Positions 8,215 through 16,733 are shown, counted from the stretch's first letter. The stretch: DNA of 64,000 bases from Hydrogenovibrio halophilus DSM 15072 (GCF_000384235.1 NZ_KB913033.1:496001-560000), one strand, 5' to 3'. Program-made: numbers and translations. Notes: generated by a model not told the origin, from the letters alone.

Positions 8215-9528
8215 TTAAATCGGGTCGCCGCGTCCAACGGCGAAATAACGGAACCCGAACGATTTTAACACCGAATGTTCGTAAATATTACGCCCATCAA
8301 AAATCACCGGTCGACGCATGCGCTCGATCATCTGCTCATAATCGGGCGTCCAGAAACGGCGCCACTCGGTCATCACCATCAGCGCATCGACACCGTCCAG
8401 CGCCTGATACATGTCGTCCACCAGGGTCACGCCCGGGCGCTCGCCCCAGTAACGACGAAAAGACGCCCCGGCCTTGGGATCGTAGGCAACCACTTCGGCC
8501 CCCTGCGCCACCAGCGCTTCAATGGTTTTGACACTGGGCGCATTGTCCACCGTGGCGGTATTGGGTTTGAACGACAGACCCCATACCGCGATTTTGCGGC
8601 CCTTGAGGTCGTTCTTGAAAAAACGCCAGGCCTTACGAAACAGCACTTCCTTCTGGGTTTCATTGTTCTGCAACACCGCCTTAAGCAGGTCGGCATCATA
8701 ACCTTTGGACTGCAGCGTGCCCACCAATGACTGCACATCCGCGGCAAAACTGGGACCACCGAAACCGCAACCGGGGAAAAGGTAATTAAACCCGATCCGA
8801 TTGTCCGATCCCAGTCCCTGACGCACTTCTTCCATATCGATATTGAAATGCTCGGCGTTGTTGGCCAGTTCGTTGACCAGACTGATGCGCGTCGCCAACA
8901 GCGCATTGACCGCGTACTTGGTGTACTCGGCCGCACGGGTCGACATCACCTTGACCTGATCGGTCACATGATTGAACGGGCGCATCAAATCGCGAATGAT
9001 CGCGGTCGATTGTTGATCGTGACTGCCCAGCACCACCCGGTCTGGTTTGGAAAAATCGCTGATCGCCGAACCTTCACTGATGAATTCCGGCATCGACACC
9101 ACCGACACCTTGGCCACCAACCCTCTCTGAGCAAAGGCCAGCTTAATCGAGGCCTCAAACCGATCGGCGGTACCAATCGGAAAGGTACTCTGGTTGATCA
9201 CCAGCACATCCTTGCTGGCGGTCTGGCCAATCGCTTCGATCACCTCTTCGGCCTTTTCGGAGCGCCAGGACGGCATGCTGAGCATGTAAATGCCGGCATG
9301 AGCAATCCCGGCCTGCCAGTCTTCCGAAAACCGCAGACGCCCTTCCGTCACCTGGCTCTTGACCAGCGTGGTCAACCCCGGTTCGTCCCGAGGCAACAGA
9401 CCCTGCTCCAGGTCACGGACCTTCAACAGATTCCCCACTGGCATGGCCAGCACGTCATTGCCGGTATGGGCCAGCGAACCGGCCGTCACCAGCCCGCTGA
9501 GCTCACACCCGAATACCGATATTTTCAT
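8215..9528 (-). CDS. UDP-glucose 6-dehydrogenase homologue lacking key catalytic and NAD-binding residues
   Basis: Full-length (437 residues) member of the UDP-glucose/GDP-mannose dehydrogenase family, aligned easily over its whole length. The nucleophile region, normally GGSCFPKD, here reads GGPSFAAD (residues 257-264): the catalytic cysteine is Ser260 and the neighbouring lysine is Ala263. The NAD fold is changed too: the GxGxxG loop is GCELSG (7-12), the acidic residue after the second strand is Pro30, and the VGTP segment is replaced by MLSMPS. In contrast Lys204, Asn208 and Asp264 are kept. The frame is intact and sits between pgi (four-base overlap) and downstream pssA. I infer an inactive or repurposed enzyme, perhaps a UDP-sugar sensor; a true dehydrogenase is unlikely. 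Confidence 0.85.
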   Translation of the reverse strand: MKISVFGCELSGLVTAGSLAHTGNDVLAMPVGNLLKVRDLEQGLLPRDEPGLTTLVKSQVTEGRLRFSEDWQAGIAHAGIYMLSMPSWRSEKAEEVIEAIGQTASKDVLVINQSTFPIGTADRFEASIKLAFAQRGLVAKVSVVSMPEFISEGSAISDFSKPDRVVLGSHDQQSTAIIRDLMRPFNHVTDQVKVMSTRAAEYTKYAVNALLATRISLVNELANNAEHFNIDMEEVRQGLGSDNRIGFNYLFPGCGFGGPSFAADVQSLVGTLQSKGYDADLLKAVLQNNETQKEVLFRKAWRFFKNDLKGRKIAVWGLSFKPNTATVDNAPSVKTIEALVAQGAEVVAYDPKAGASFRRYWGERPGVTLVDDMYQALDGVDALMVMTEWRRFWTPDYEQMIERMRRPVIFDGRNIYEHSVLKSFGFRYFAVGRGDPI

Positions 9529-11156
9529 GGCACCACCCGTTTGATCAATGTTTTTGTGGACTCGTCAAAGGCATCGAGAAGCGTCGGATCCTTGATCGCT
9601 TGATAGGTTTCCTTGGCAATTTGCTTGCCCAGCTCCACCCCCCACTGGTCAAAGGAATTGATCTCCCAGATTACGCCTTCCACATAAGTTTTGTGTTCGT
9701 ACATGGCAATCAGCATGCCCAGCGTATGAGCCGAAAGGGTGTCGATCAACAGCGTATTGGAAGGCTGATTGCCCGGATAATGCTTGAACGGCGAATCAAA
9801 ACTGGCTTTCAGCGACTCGGGAATGGCTTCGTCCCCCAGCATCAACACCCGCGACTGGGCAAAGCAGTTGGCCAGCGCCAATTCGTGCTGATGGCGCAGG
9901 CTTTCATTTTTCTCTGAATGCAGATTGGGATCAAAATCGTCGCGCGTGGTCGGAGCGATGAAATCGCACATGACGGCCTGGGTGCCCTGATGCAGCAATT
10001 GATAGAAAGCGTGCTGGGCATTGGGACCGACCTCGCCCCACAGCACCGGACAGGTTTTGTAGGCCACCCGGTCGCCCGACTTGGTCACGGCCTTGCCGTT
10101 GCTCTCCATCACCAGTTGCTCCAGATAGGAGGGCAGGTAACGCAGGCGCGCGTCATAGGGCAGAATCGCCTTGTCGTGAATGTCCAGAAAATTGATGTTC
10201 CAGATGTCGATCATGCCCAGCACCACCGGAATATTGTGTTCCAGTTCGGTGGTCATAAAGTGCTGATCCATCATGTGCGCACCGCGCAACAGTTCACGAA
10301 AGCCCTGCATGCCGATTTTCAGCGCAATGGGCAAGCCGATGGACGACCACAGAGAATAACGCCCTCCGACCCAATCCCAGAAAGCCAGCTGATTGGCGGT
10401 CGGGATGCCCCATTCGTCCATTTTTTTGCTGCTGGCCGAGACCCCGATAAAATGCTGCGACAGGATGGCCGCGTCATCGGGAATGCATTCCTGCAACCAA
10501 TCCTTGGCCGTTTCCGCATTCGAAAGCGTGTCAATGGTGGTAAAGGATTTGGACGCCAGAATGAACAGCGTGGTTTCCTGATTCAGATCCCGCAACAGGT
10601 TCGAAGTCTGAGTGCCGTCAATCGAGGAAATAAAATGCAGCCGCACCGGCGACTCAATGGTCTGCAAGCTGTGGGTGATCATCAAGGGCCCCAAATCCGA
10701 ACCGCCCACGCCGATGTTCACCACATCGGTAATGGGTTTGCCGGTATAACCGCGCCAATGCCCGGAACGGATTTTATTCGCCAGCCCCGCCATCTTCTCC
10801 AGCACTTCGGCCACCTGAGGCTGCACCTCGGCGGCATAGCCGGATACGTCCTCGCCCTGGGCGCGCAAAGCCGTATGCAGCGCCGGGCGGTTTTCGGTTT
10901 CATTGACCACCTCCCCTCGGGTCAAACGGTCAATCGCATCCGGCAACTTCTGCTGACGCGCCAGATCCATCAATAAAGCCAGAGTCTCATGCGTGATCCG
11001 GTTTTTGGAAAAATCCACGTACAACTGATCGAATGCCAACGAAAATTCACTGACTCGGTTTGGCTGCCGAAACAGATTGGCCAGATGCTGACTGCCGACA
11101 CCGGCATCGCAATGCAGCTGCAAGGCCTGCCAGGCCGATGATTGTTCTACCCCCAT
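9525..11156 (-). CDS. pgi: Glucose-6-phosphate isomerase
   Basis: Interconverts glucose 6-phosphate and fructose 6-phosphate. Characteristic segments are VNIGVGGSDLGPLM, GGRYSLWSSIGLPIAL and the C-terminal INSFDQWGVELGKQIA, which contain substrate-binding and catalytic residues. The length of 543 residues is normal. The ATG at 11156 has AGAGAGGA upstream. It overlaps the dehydrogenase-like gene by four bases (ATGA) and follows galU after about 50 bases, so galU-pgi-ugd-like form one sugar-nucleotide unit: glucose 6-phosphate supply and UDP-glucose formation. Confidence 0.97.
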   Translation of the reverse strand: MGVEQSSAWQALQLHCDAGVGSQHLANLFRQPNRVSEFSLAFDQLYVDFSKNRITHETLALLMDLARQQKLPDAIDRLTRGEVVNETENRPALHTALRAQGEDVSGYAAEVQPQVAEVLEKMAGLANKIRSGHWRGYTGKPITDVVNIGVGGSDLGPLMITHSLQTIESPVRLHFISSIDGTQTSNLLRDLNQETTLFILASKSFTTIDTLSNAETAKDWLQECIPDDAAILSQHFIGVSASSKKMDEWGIPTANQLAFWDWVGGRYSLWSSIGLPIALKIGMQGFRELLRGAHMMDQHFMTTELEHNIPVVLGMIDIWNINFLDIHDKAILPYDARLRYLPSYLEQLVMESNGKAVTKSGDRVAYKTCPVLWGEVGPNAQHAFYQLLHQGTQAVMCDFIAPTTRDDFDPNLHSEKNESLRHQHELALANCFAQSRVLMLGDEAIPESLKASFDSPFKHYPGNQPSNTLLIDTLSAHTLGMLIAMYEHKTYVEGVIWEINSFDQWGVELGKQIAKETYQAIKDPTLLDAFDESTKTLIKRVVP

Positions 11157-11204
11157 AATCCTCTCTCTTTATTTTTCTGTGGCCGGTTTTTATCAAGGGC
11201 TAAG

Positions 11205-12080
11205 TTAAAACTTGAGTCCTTTGAGGTATTGTTTGAACCCTTTGCCCAGTTGGGCATCGCGCAGGGCATACTCCACATTGGCCTGCAGATAGCCCTGCTT
11301 GTCACCGCAGTCATAGGTGTGACCGTTTTTGAATTCAAATCCGAACATCACTTCTTCTTCCAGCAACTGGTCCATCGCGTCCGTCAGCTGAATTTCGCCG
11401 CCCGCGCCCGGCTTGGTGTCTTTGAGCAACTCCATCAGTCGCGGGGTAAAAATGTAACGCCCTACCACCGACAAATTGGACGGTGCTTCCTGCGGCTTGG
11501 GCTTTTCCACCAGCTCCACAATGCGCATATCCGGGCCTTTCACCCCGGCAATGCCGTACTTCTCCACCTGGTCTTCGGCCACAGCCTCCAACGCCACCAC
11601 ACTGGTGTGCATTTTCTTATACTGCTGCGTCATCTGGGCCAAACACCCTTTTCTCGGGTGATACATCAGCACATCCGGTAACAGCACGGCAAAAGGTTCA
11701 TTGTCCGCAATCACCGGTTCCGCACACAAAATGGCGTGCCCCAAGCCCAGCGCCTCCGGCTGGCGCACACTGACTATGCGCACGCCCTTGGGGGTAATCT
11801 CCTCCAGACTGACCATGCGATCGCTTTTCCCGCGCAAATTCAGCTCGGATTCCAGCTCGTAATGTTTGTCAAAGTGGTTCTCAATCGCCGCCTTGCTGGA
11901 ATGCGTCACCAATATGATGTCGGTAATGCCGGCTTCCGCGGCTTCGTGCACAATGTATTGAATCAGGGGTTTGTCCACCACCGTCAGCATTTCCTTGGGA
12001 ATCGCCTTGGTGGCTGGCAGAAAACGCGTGCCCAGGCCCGCCACCGGAATCACGGCTTTGGTCAGTTTCTTCAAAGACAT
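11205..12080 (-). CDS. galU: UTP--glucose-1-phosphate uridylyltransferase
   Basis: Makes UDP-glucose from glucose 1-phosphate and UTP for LPS, polysaccharide and trehalose synthesis. The N-terminus AVIPVAGLGTRFLPATKAIP is the nucleotide-binding signature, and later segments (GLGHAILCAEPVI, YRPRKG-like loop, DTKPGAGGEIQLTDAM) are typical. The length of 291 residues matches bacterial GalU. It is the first gene of the galU-pgi unit. UDP-glucose is the substrate that the adjacent, apparently inactive dehydrogenase homologue would bind. Confidence 0.97.
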   Translation of the reverse strand: MSLKKLTKAVIPVAGLGTRFLPATKAIPKEMLTVVDKPLIQYIVHEAAEAGITDIILVTHSSKAAIENHFDKHYELESELNLRGKSDRMVSLEEITPKGVRIVSVRQPEALGLGHAILCAEPVIADNEPFAVLLPDVLMYHPRKGCLAQMTQQYKKMHTSVVALEAVAEDQVEKYGIAGVKGPDMRIVELVEKPKPQEAPSNLSVVGRYIFTPRLMELLKDTKPGAGGEIQLTDAMDQLLEEEVMFGFEFKNGHTYDCGDKQGYLQANVEYALRDAQLGKGFKQYLKGLKF

Positions 12081-12193
12081 ACTACTATCCTTTGCTCAGC
12101 AAACCCCGGCCCAATCCAGGCGGATTGCGAAGGCCGAGGTTTCGTTCGATTTTCGTACCAGCCCCGTTGCCGGCAAGCGTGTGACTGTCAGTA

Positions 12194-12199
12194 AGTATA
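12194..12199 (-). promoter_or_regulatory. Candidate -10 box of galU
   Basis: TATACT on minus, about 115 bases before the galU start, in the gap to tusA. The -35 region (GTTCAG at 16 bases) is weak. Confidence 0.35.
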
Positions 12200-12251
12200 A
12201 CGGAGTCCGGGCAAACTGAACACTCTTTGCCGCCCCCATCGCCTGATCGGC

Positions 12252-12476
12252 TCAATCTGGCCGCGTCACCACAAATCGAAAGGGACGGCCGTCTTCCCGG
12301 CTCGGCGACTCACACCCCAATCCCTGCTGCTCACAGAAAGCCGGCAAATCCCGCAGTGATCCCGGGTCGGTCGAATAAAGCTCAAACTGCGTCACTTCCG
12401 GGCCTTCTGCCAATGCCTGCTTGAGTTTCAGCAACGGCATGGGGCAAGGCAAATCACACACATCAATGGTTTTCAT
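12252..12476 (-). CDS. tusA: TusA-family sulfur carrier protein
   Basis: Small (74 residues) cytosolic sulfur carrier. The motif DVCDLPCPMPLLKLKQAL contains the CPxP cysteine that carries persulfide sulfur. E. coli TusA passes sulfur to the TusBCD relay for tRNA thiolation, while in sulfur oxidisers TusA homologues also feed oxidative sulfur metabolism. The C-terminal half is Pro/Arg-rich (SPSREDGRPFRFVVTRPD) as in short homologues. No rhd, dsrE or hdr genes are beside it. It diverges from bepA, and foldback element copy A lies in the divergent gap. Confidence 0.85.
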   Translation of the reverse strand: MKTIDVCDLPCPMPLLKLKQALAEGPEVTQFELYSTDPGSLRDLPAFCEQQGLGCESPSREDGRPFRFVVTRPD

Positions 12477-12495
12477 ACGCCATAATTCCTCTTAT

Positions 12496-12660
12496 ACCCG
12501 AATGTTTCATAAACTTTGTGCCGAGGTCGCGCTGAAACTTGATTTCACAAGGAAATTTTCGAAGAAGTGTCGTATCAAACGATTACGACCGACTGAGAAA
12601 ATATTGCTTGTGGAATCAAGGGGCAAGCGAGATCGGTGTAAATTTGTGAAATATTCGGGT
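12496..12660 (-). repeat. Foldback (MITE-like) element, copy A
   Basis: About 165 bp bounded by ACCCGAA and TTCGGGT, in the tusA/bepA divergent gap. It is inverted relative to copies B (39969) and C (52223) and more diverged from them. Its two halves are imperfect reverse complements, so the whole unit can fold into one long hairpin. It is flanked by TAT on both sides. No open frame for a transposase fits inside. Confidence 0.85.
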
Positions 12661-12748
12661 TATATACTAATGTCATTATCTTACAATAGCATGAATCCTG
12701 CCCGATCTTCGATTGCACCACACCCCTTCAGCCACTAAGATTCCATCC

Positions 12749-14200
12749 ATGACATTCAAACACGGCTTCCCGCTCATGCAGTCCCTTCGGCCCTTGGCTC
12801 GCGCCGCGCTTTTCAGCCTTCTGATCGCGACACTTTCCTGTGCCCAGGCCGGATTGCACAGCGACCTCCCAGACCTGGGCGCGCCCGACCTGGTCTCCTA
12901 CACGCCGGAAAAGGAACAGGCTTTGGGTCGGGCGTTTTCCACCACCCTGCACACCCAATTTGACATGATTCAGGACCCCACGCTGCTGGACTACGTCCGC
13001 CAGATCGGCGCCCGCATCACCAGTCAGACCCAATCCCAGCGGGATTATCGCTTTTATGTCATCGACCGCTCTGACATCAACGCGTTTGCCGGACCCAACG
13101 GCATCATCGGCCTGCATTCCGGGCTGATTCTGGCCGCCCGCTCCGAAGACGAGCTGGCCTCGGTCATTGCCCATGAAATCGCCCACGTGACCCAGCGCCA
13201 CCTTTCCCGGCGCTACGAATACCAGAACAACAACACCGCCACCACCATCGCCTCCCTGATTGCCGCCATTCTGGTCGGATCACAGAACCCGAGCGCGGGC
13301 ATGGCGACCATGATGGGCGCCACCGGCCTCAACTTACAGCAACAACTGAAAAACTCCCGCCTGCACGAGAACGAGGCCGATCACTTCGGGATTCGTTACC
13401 TGACCGAAGCCGGTTACAACCCCTTTGCCATGGGCGACTTTTTTGGGCGACTGGCCCGCGAATCCCAGTATGACGAATTCGCCCTGCCGGAAATCCTCCG
13501 CACTCACCCGGTTTCCGCCGACCGCCTCGCCCGTGCCGACGACCGCGCCGGACAAATGCCGACGGACAGCCAAAAGCGGGCCTCTCAGAAAGACACCCTG
13601 ACACTGATGCAACTGCGTCTGCAAAACCGCCACCCGGAAGACATCAATGCGTTCGAGCAGGCGAAACTGTCATCGGCACAAAGCTGCTACCGCAAAAACC
13701 ACCAGGCCTGGTTAAAACAACAGGACACCGCGGTAGCCTATTCACTGAAATGTCTGGACCAGGCCGAGCAGGACGCTGCAGCGTCCCCTTATTATGCGTT
13801 GCTCAAGGCCCAGATCCAGACCCGGCTCAAACGCCGCGACGCACTGAAAACCCTGGACTACCTCACCGAGATCTACCCACGCAATGCGGCCATGGTCCTT
13901 GCCAGAGCCCGTGCTTTGCAGGCATTTGAAGGTCCGCAGGCCGCCATCGCCTACCTGGAACAAAACGTCGACCGGTTCCTTCACAAGGCCGAATTCTACA
14001 ACCGGTTATCGCAGCTGCACACCGAACAGGAAGACGACTTTTACAGCGATTACTATCAGGCATTACTGCAAGAACATCTGGGCAACATCGAAAAAGCCCG
14101 CTATCTGAGCCGGCAGGCCGAAGCGCACGTGACCGCTGAAATGCGCAAAAAAAATGCAAGGATTGAGCAACTGAAATCGCGCCTGACACAATATCGCTGA
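12749..14200 (+). CDS. bepA: Periplasmic M48 metalloprotease/chaperone BepA-like
   Basis: Zinc metalloprotease that in E. coli assists or degrades stalled LptD and BamA at the outer membrane. A signal peptide is visible (LARAALFSLLIATLSCAQA), followed by the M48 domain with the zinc motif HEIAHVTQRH at about residue 142 and a downstream NEADHFG glutamate ligand. The C-terminal half (about 290-483) is helical and TPR-like. From the ATG at 12749 the protein is 483 residues, close to E. coli BepA (487); another ATG at 12776 would still include the signal peptide. Neither has a strong ribosome binding site. A palindrome copy lies inside the frame at 13701, encoding HQAWLK. Confidence 0.87.
   Translation: MTFKHGFPLMQSLRPLARAALFSLLIATLSCAQAGLHSDLPDLGAPDLVSYTPEKEQALGRAFSTTLHTQFDMIQDPTLLDYVRQIGARITSQTQSQRDYRFYVIDRSDINAFAGPNGIIGLHSGLILAARSEDELASVIAHEIAHVTQRHLSRRYEYQNNNTATTIASLIAAILVGSQNPSAGMATMMGATGLNLQQQLKNSRLHENEADHFGIRYLTEAGYNPFAMGDFFGRLARESQYDEFALPEILRTHPVSADRLARADDRAGQMPTDSQKRASQKDTLTLMQLRLQNRHPEDINAFEQAKLSSAQSCYRKNHQAWLKQQDTAVAYSLKCLDQAEQDAAASPYYALLKAQIQTRLKRRDALKTLDYLTEIYPRNAAMVLARARALQAFEGPQAAIAYLEQNVDRFLHKAEFYNRLSQLHTEQEDDFYSDYYQALLQEHLGNIEKARYLSRQAEAHVTAEMRKKNARIEQLKSRLTQYR
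13701..13712. repeat. ACCAGGCCTGGT palindrome, copy 2
   Basis: Exact core inside bepA, right flank TAA; one of few copies within a coding region. Confidence 0.95.
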
Positions 14201-14310
14201 AAAACAACGCCCTACCCGCTTTCATAAACAAAAATATAACGAGCATTAAATATTACTATGTACGTTTACTGGCAAAAAACTTGCGAAAGCTGAGCAGATC
14301 AGTAACCTAT

Positions 14311-14322
14311 GCTCTTAAGAGC
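14311..14322. promoter_or_regulatory. 12-bp palindrome upstream of soxX
   Basis: GCTCTTAAGAGC is a perfect palindrome in the 199-base bepA-soxX gap, about 80 bases before the soxX start. An upstream TTGCGA-16-TAACCT could be a weak promoter, placing the palindrome just after the start of transcription. It might be an operator for sox control; no known regulator is assigned. Confidence 0.3.
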
Positions 14323-14399
14323 TTTCACTCGCTCAAAAATAAGACCCTGTAAGGGGAGCATAATCGAAAAGTCACTTGGCTTTTTTAGGAGGATATAGA

Positions 14400-14774
14400 A
14401 TGTTGAAAATGAAAATGAAGCAATTCCTGACTGCTGTCGCTGTTTCATCAGCGTGTGTTGCCGCGCCATCCGTCGCGTTCGCCGACAACCACGGTGCCAG
14501 CGCCATTGAGGAAGGAAAGGAATTGTCTTTTGGACGCTCCAAAGGCAACTGCCTGGCTTGTCACATGATTCAGGGCGCCAACATGCCCGGTAACATTGGG
14601 CCGGCTCTGGTAGCCATGGAAATGCGCTATCCTGACAAGCAAAAACTCTACGACAAAATCTGGGGCACACCCGAAACCATCGTAGAAGACAGCATGATGC
14701 CGCATTTTGGAGCCAACGGAATCTTGTCTGACGAAGAGATTCAAAAAATTACCGATTACATCTACACTCTGTAA
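14400..14774 (+). CDS. soxX: Sulfur-oxidation c-type cytochrome SoxX
   Basis: Monohaem subunit of the SoxXA cytochrome, which starts thiosulfate oxidation by attaching it to the SoxY carrier cysteine. The signal peptide ends near SVAFADN, the haem motif is NCLACH, and MPHFG near the C-terminus can give the axial methionine. The strong site AGGAGG precedes the ATG at 14400, giving 124 residues. It is the first gene of soxXYZA. Confidence 0.95.
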   Translation: MLKMKMKQFLTAVAVSSACVAAPSVAFADNHGASAIEEGKELSFGRSKGNCLACHMIQGANMPGNIGPALVAMEMRYPDKQKLYDKIWGTPETIVEDSMMPHFGANGILSDEEIQKITDYIYTL

Positions 14775-14818
14775 TTGTTAATCATTTTAGTTAAACCTTA
14801 ACCGGGAGTTAAAACCTT

Positions 14819-15286
14819 ATGAAACGCAGATCTTTCCTGAAAGGTACCCTTGCCACTGGTGCTGCAGCCGTTGCAGCAAACGCTGGCCTGTTGACCCCAT
14901 CTACCGTACTGGCAGATTGGAACGAGAAAGCATTTAAAGCAGAAACCGTTGACGGTGGTTTGGACGCGATGTTCGGCACCACTTCCACAACCGATTCTGA
15001 TGACATCGACCTGTCTGCACCGGCCATCGCCGAGAATGGCGCGGTTACCCCAATCAAAATCGACGCGTCCAAAATGGACGGTGTTGAGTCCATTGCCATT
15101 ATGGCAACCAAAAACCCAAGCCCAATGGTTTGCCGTTATGACTTCTCCGGTCCAGCCGTAGGGTATGTTTCCACTCGTATCCGTATGGGTGAAACCATGA
15201 ACGTCGTCGCCCTGGTGAAAGCTGGCGGCAACCTGTATAAGAAAGAACAGGAAGTGAAAGTCACCATCGGTGGTTGTGGCGGTTAA
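14819..15286 (+). CDS. soxY: Thiosulfate oxidation carrier protein SoxY
   Basis: Substrate carrier of the Sox system: sulfur intermediates are bound to the cysteine in its swinging C-terminal arm. The frame ends in GGCGG (151-155), the diagnostic tail. The N-terminus KRRSFLKGTLATGAAAVAA is a Tat signal with the twin arginines, and export is expected together with SoxZ. A second cysteine in SPMVCRYDF (about residue 104) is not part of the carrier motif. GGGAG lies upstream of the ATG at 14819. Confidence 0.97.
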   Translation: MKRRSFLKGTLATGAAAVAANAGLLTPSTVLADWNEKAFKAETVDGGLDAMFGTTSTTDSDDIDLSAPAIAENGAVTPIKIDASKMDGVESIAIMATKNPSPMVCRYDFSGPAVGYVSTRIRMGETMNVVALVKAGGNLYKKEQEVKVTIGGCGG

Positions 15287-15337
15287 TTCCCCTCCCTCAC
15301 TTCAAACATTTTTATACTGAATTAAAAAGGAACGACT

Positions 15338-15646
15338 ATGTCTATTAAAATTCGTATGCGTGGCCGCGCAAAAGGCGGCGTTGCAGAAGTAAAAGCACTG
15401 ATCAAGCACAAAATGGAATCCGGTGCTCGCATGAACAAAAAAACCGGCAAGCCATATCCTGCTGACTACATCAACGTGGTCGAAGTCATGGTAAACGGAA
15501 CCAAAGCCATTGATTCTCAGTGGTCTGGTGCGATCTCTGCCAACCCATACATGGGCGTAAAGGTCAAAGCCGACAAAGGTGACGAAGTCACTCTGAAGCT
15601 GCAGGACATGAGCGGCAACACTGGTGAGCACACCATCAAAGTTTAA
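15338..15646 (+). CDS. soxZ: Thiosulfate oxidation carrier complex protein SoxZ
   Basis: Partner of SoxY with an immunoglobulin-like fold; 102 residues, no signal peptide, so it must be exported bound to Tat-dependent SoxY. Conserved segments are IKIRMRG, LIKHKMESGARMNKKTGK and the C-terminal GNTGEHTIKV. The start has AAGGA upstream. It lies between soxY and soxA in one strand-consistent operon. Confidence 0.96.
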   Translation: MSIKIRMRGRAKGGVAEVKALIKHKMESGARMNKKTGKPYPADYINVVEVMVNGTKAIDSQWSGAISANPYMGVKVKADKGDEVTLKLQDMSGNTGEHTIKV

Positions 15647-15659
15647 TCCCGATTAAGCT

Positions 15660-15688
15660 GACAGCAACCCGCTCTGCGGGTTGCTGAT
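15660..15688 (+). terminator. Stable hairpin between soxZ and soxA
   Basis: CAGCAACCCGC and GCGGGTTGCTG form an 11-bp perfect stem with a three-base loop. No run of T follows, so it is more likely an mRNA-stabilising or processing element than a full terminator, and may make soxXYZ more abundant than soxA. Confidence 0.6.
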
Positions 15689-15732
15689 ACCAAAAATAAA
15701 ATATTATCATCGTTTTCGGACGGAGGAATGGG

Positions 15733-16566
15733 ATGAAGAAAACATTGCTAGTCGCCTTAACACTGGGCGCAACCGCAACCGCTGCCACCAACGTAATGGC
15801 CGGTGGAGTCGATCCGGAGAAAAGCCGGATTCAATTAGTTGAGTACTTCCAAGCGAAGAACCCCAACATCGCACCAGAAGAGTACATTAATGGTGCTTAT
15901 ATCTACAACGAGGACAAATTCATGCAGTGGGAAGCTGCTGAAGAGTTCCCTCCCTATTTGGATGCCGTTGATGCCGGTGAAGCGCTTTATCAGCAAGACA
16001 AAGCTGTCTATGACAAGTGTTTCGGTTCGGACGTAACCAAAATCCGCAACCAATACCCACGCTTCAACGAATCAACGCAACAGGTTGAAACCCTGGAAGG
16101 GCAAATCAACCAGTGTCGTGCTGACAATGACCTGAAACCATTCAAGTGGAAGAAAGGCGACATCGCACAGTTGTCCGCTTACATGGCGTATGAAGCCCGT
16201 GGCCAGAAAATCAACGTAGATGCCAGCTCACCAGGCGCCAAAGAAGCCTTTAACAAAGGGCAGGCTTTCTATGTTGAAGAACGTGGTCAGCTCGGCTTGT
16301 CGTGTGCAAAATGCCACACTTACAATGCCGGTCGTAAAGCGCGTTCCAACACTCTGTCAGCCAACCTGGGTCACACCACGCACTTCCCGGTCTTCCGTGC
16401 CAAATGGCAGGAACTGGGTACCCTGCACCGTCGTTATGGCGGCTGTAACAAAAACATGCGTGCCAAGCCGATGAAAGCGCAGAGCGAAGAATATCGCAAT
16501 CTGGAGTTCTTCCAGGCGTACATGTCAAACGGTCTGGAAATCAACGGTCCAGGTTATCGCGAATAA
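15733..16566 (+). CDS. soxA: Sulfur-oxidation c-type cytochrome SoxA (single haem motif)
   Basis: Catalytic subunit of SoxXA. A signal peptide (LLVALTLGATATAATNVMA) precedes the mature protein. Only one CxxCH is present, CAKCH at 191-195; the N-terminal haem of dihaem SoxA is replaced by lone cysteines (C96, C128) that probably form a disulfide, as in type II SoxA. The active-site cysteine is C238 in RRYGGCNKNMRAK. The length is 277 residues. GGAGG lies upstream of the ATG. soxB and soxCD are not in the window; in related sulfur oxidisers they map elsewhere. Confidence 0.95.
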   Translation: MKKTLLVALTLGATATAATNVMAGGVDPEKSRIQLVEYFQAKNPNIAPEEYINGAYIYNEDKFMQWEAAEEFPPYLDAVDAGEALYQQDKAVYDKCFGSDVTKIRNQYPRFNESTQQVETLEGQINQCRADNDLKPFKWKKGDIAQLSAYMAYEARGQKINVDASSPGAKEAFNKGQAFYVEERGQLGLSCAKCHTYNAGRKARSNTLSANLGHTTHFPVFRAKWQELGTLHRRYGGCNKNMRAKPMKAQSEEYRNLEFFQAYMSNGLEINGPGYRE

Positions 16567-16590
16567 TCTGACTGATTGAGACTCTCTGAA

Positions 16591-16613
16591 AACCCGCTTC
16601 GGCGGGTTTTTTT
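16591..16613 (+). terminator. Rho-independent terminator after soxA
   Basis: AACCCGC-TTCG-GCGGGTT stem with a UUCG-type tetraloop followed by a T run, 25 bases past the soxA stop. It ends the soxXYZA operon. Confidence 0.9.
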
Positions 16614-16656
16614 ATGCCTGAACCAAACGTTGCGTCTCAACGCGGCACCCCATTTG

Positions 16657-16668
16657 ACCAGGCCTGGT
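16657..16668. repeat. ACCAGGCCTGGT palindrome, copy 3
   Basis: Exact core in the convergent gap between soxA and the terB-like gene, in the full TTGACC...GGTTAA context. Confidence 0.95.
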
Positions 16669-16703
16669 TAAAAAGGACTCCCCCCAACCTCGCAGCCTGT
16701 CGG

Positions 16704-16733
16704 ACACAAAAAAAAACCGGCCATCGCCGGTTT
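16704..16733 (-). terminator. Rho-independent terminator after the terB-like gene
   Basis: On minus, a stem ACCGGCG/ GGCCGGT type is followed by a run of nine T. It lies about 45 bases past the terB-like stop codon. Confidence 0.85.

Noticed and set aside
9918-10976. Plus-strand frame of 352 residues opposite pgi
   Set aside because: Antisense shadow of pgi with no recognisable motif or ribosome site.
12496-12660. Foldback copy A as a regulatory RNA for tusA or bepA
   Set aside because: Its sequence is shared with unrelated sites at 40 kb and 52 kb, so a mobile repeat is the simpler reading.
13329-13633. Minus-strand frames opposite bepA
   Set aside because: Short antisense shadows with no motif; bepA has a signal peptide and HEIAH zinc motif in the plus frame.
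16657-16668. Palindrome copies as rho-independent terminators
   Set aside because: A 12-bp core with few T residues after it and no loop is a poor terminator, and a true terminator already lies at 16591-16613; copy 12 may be an exception.
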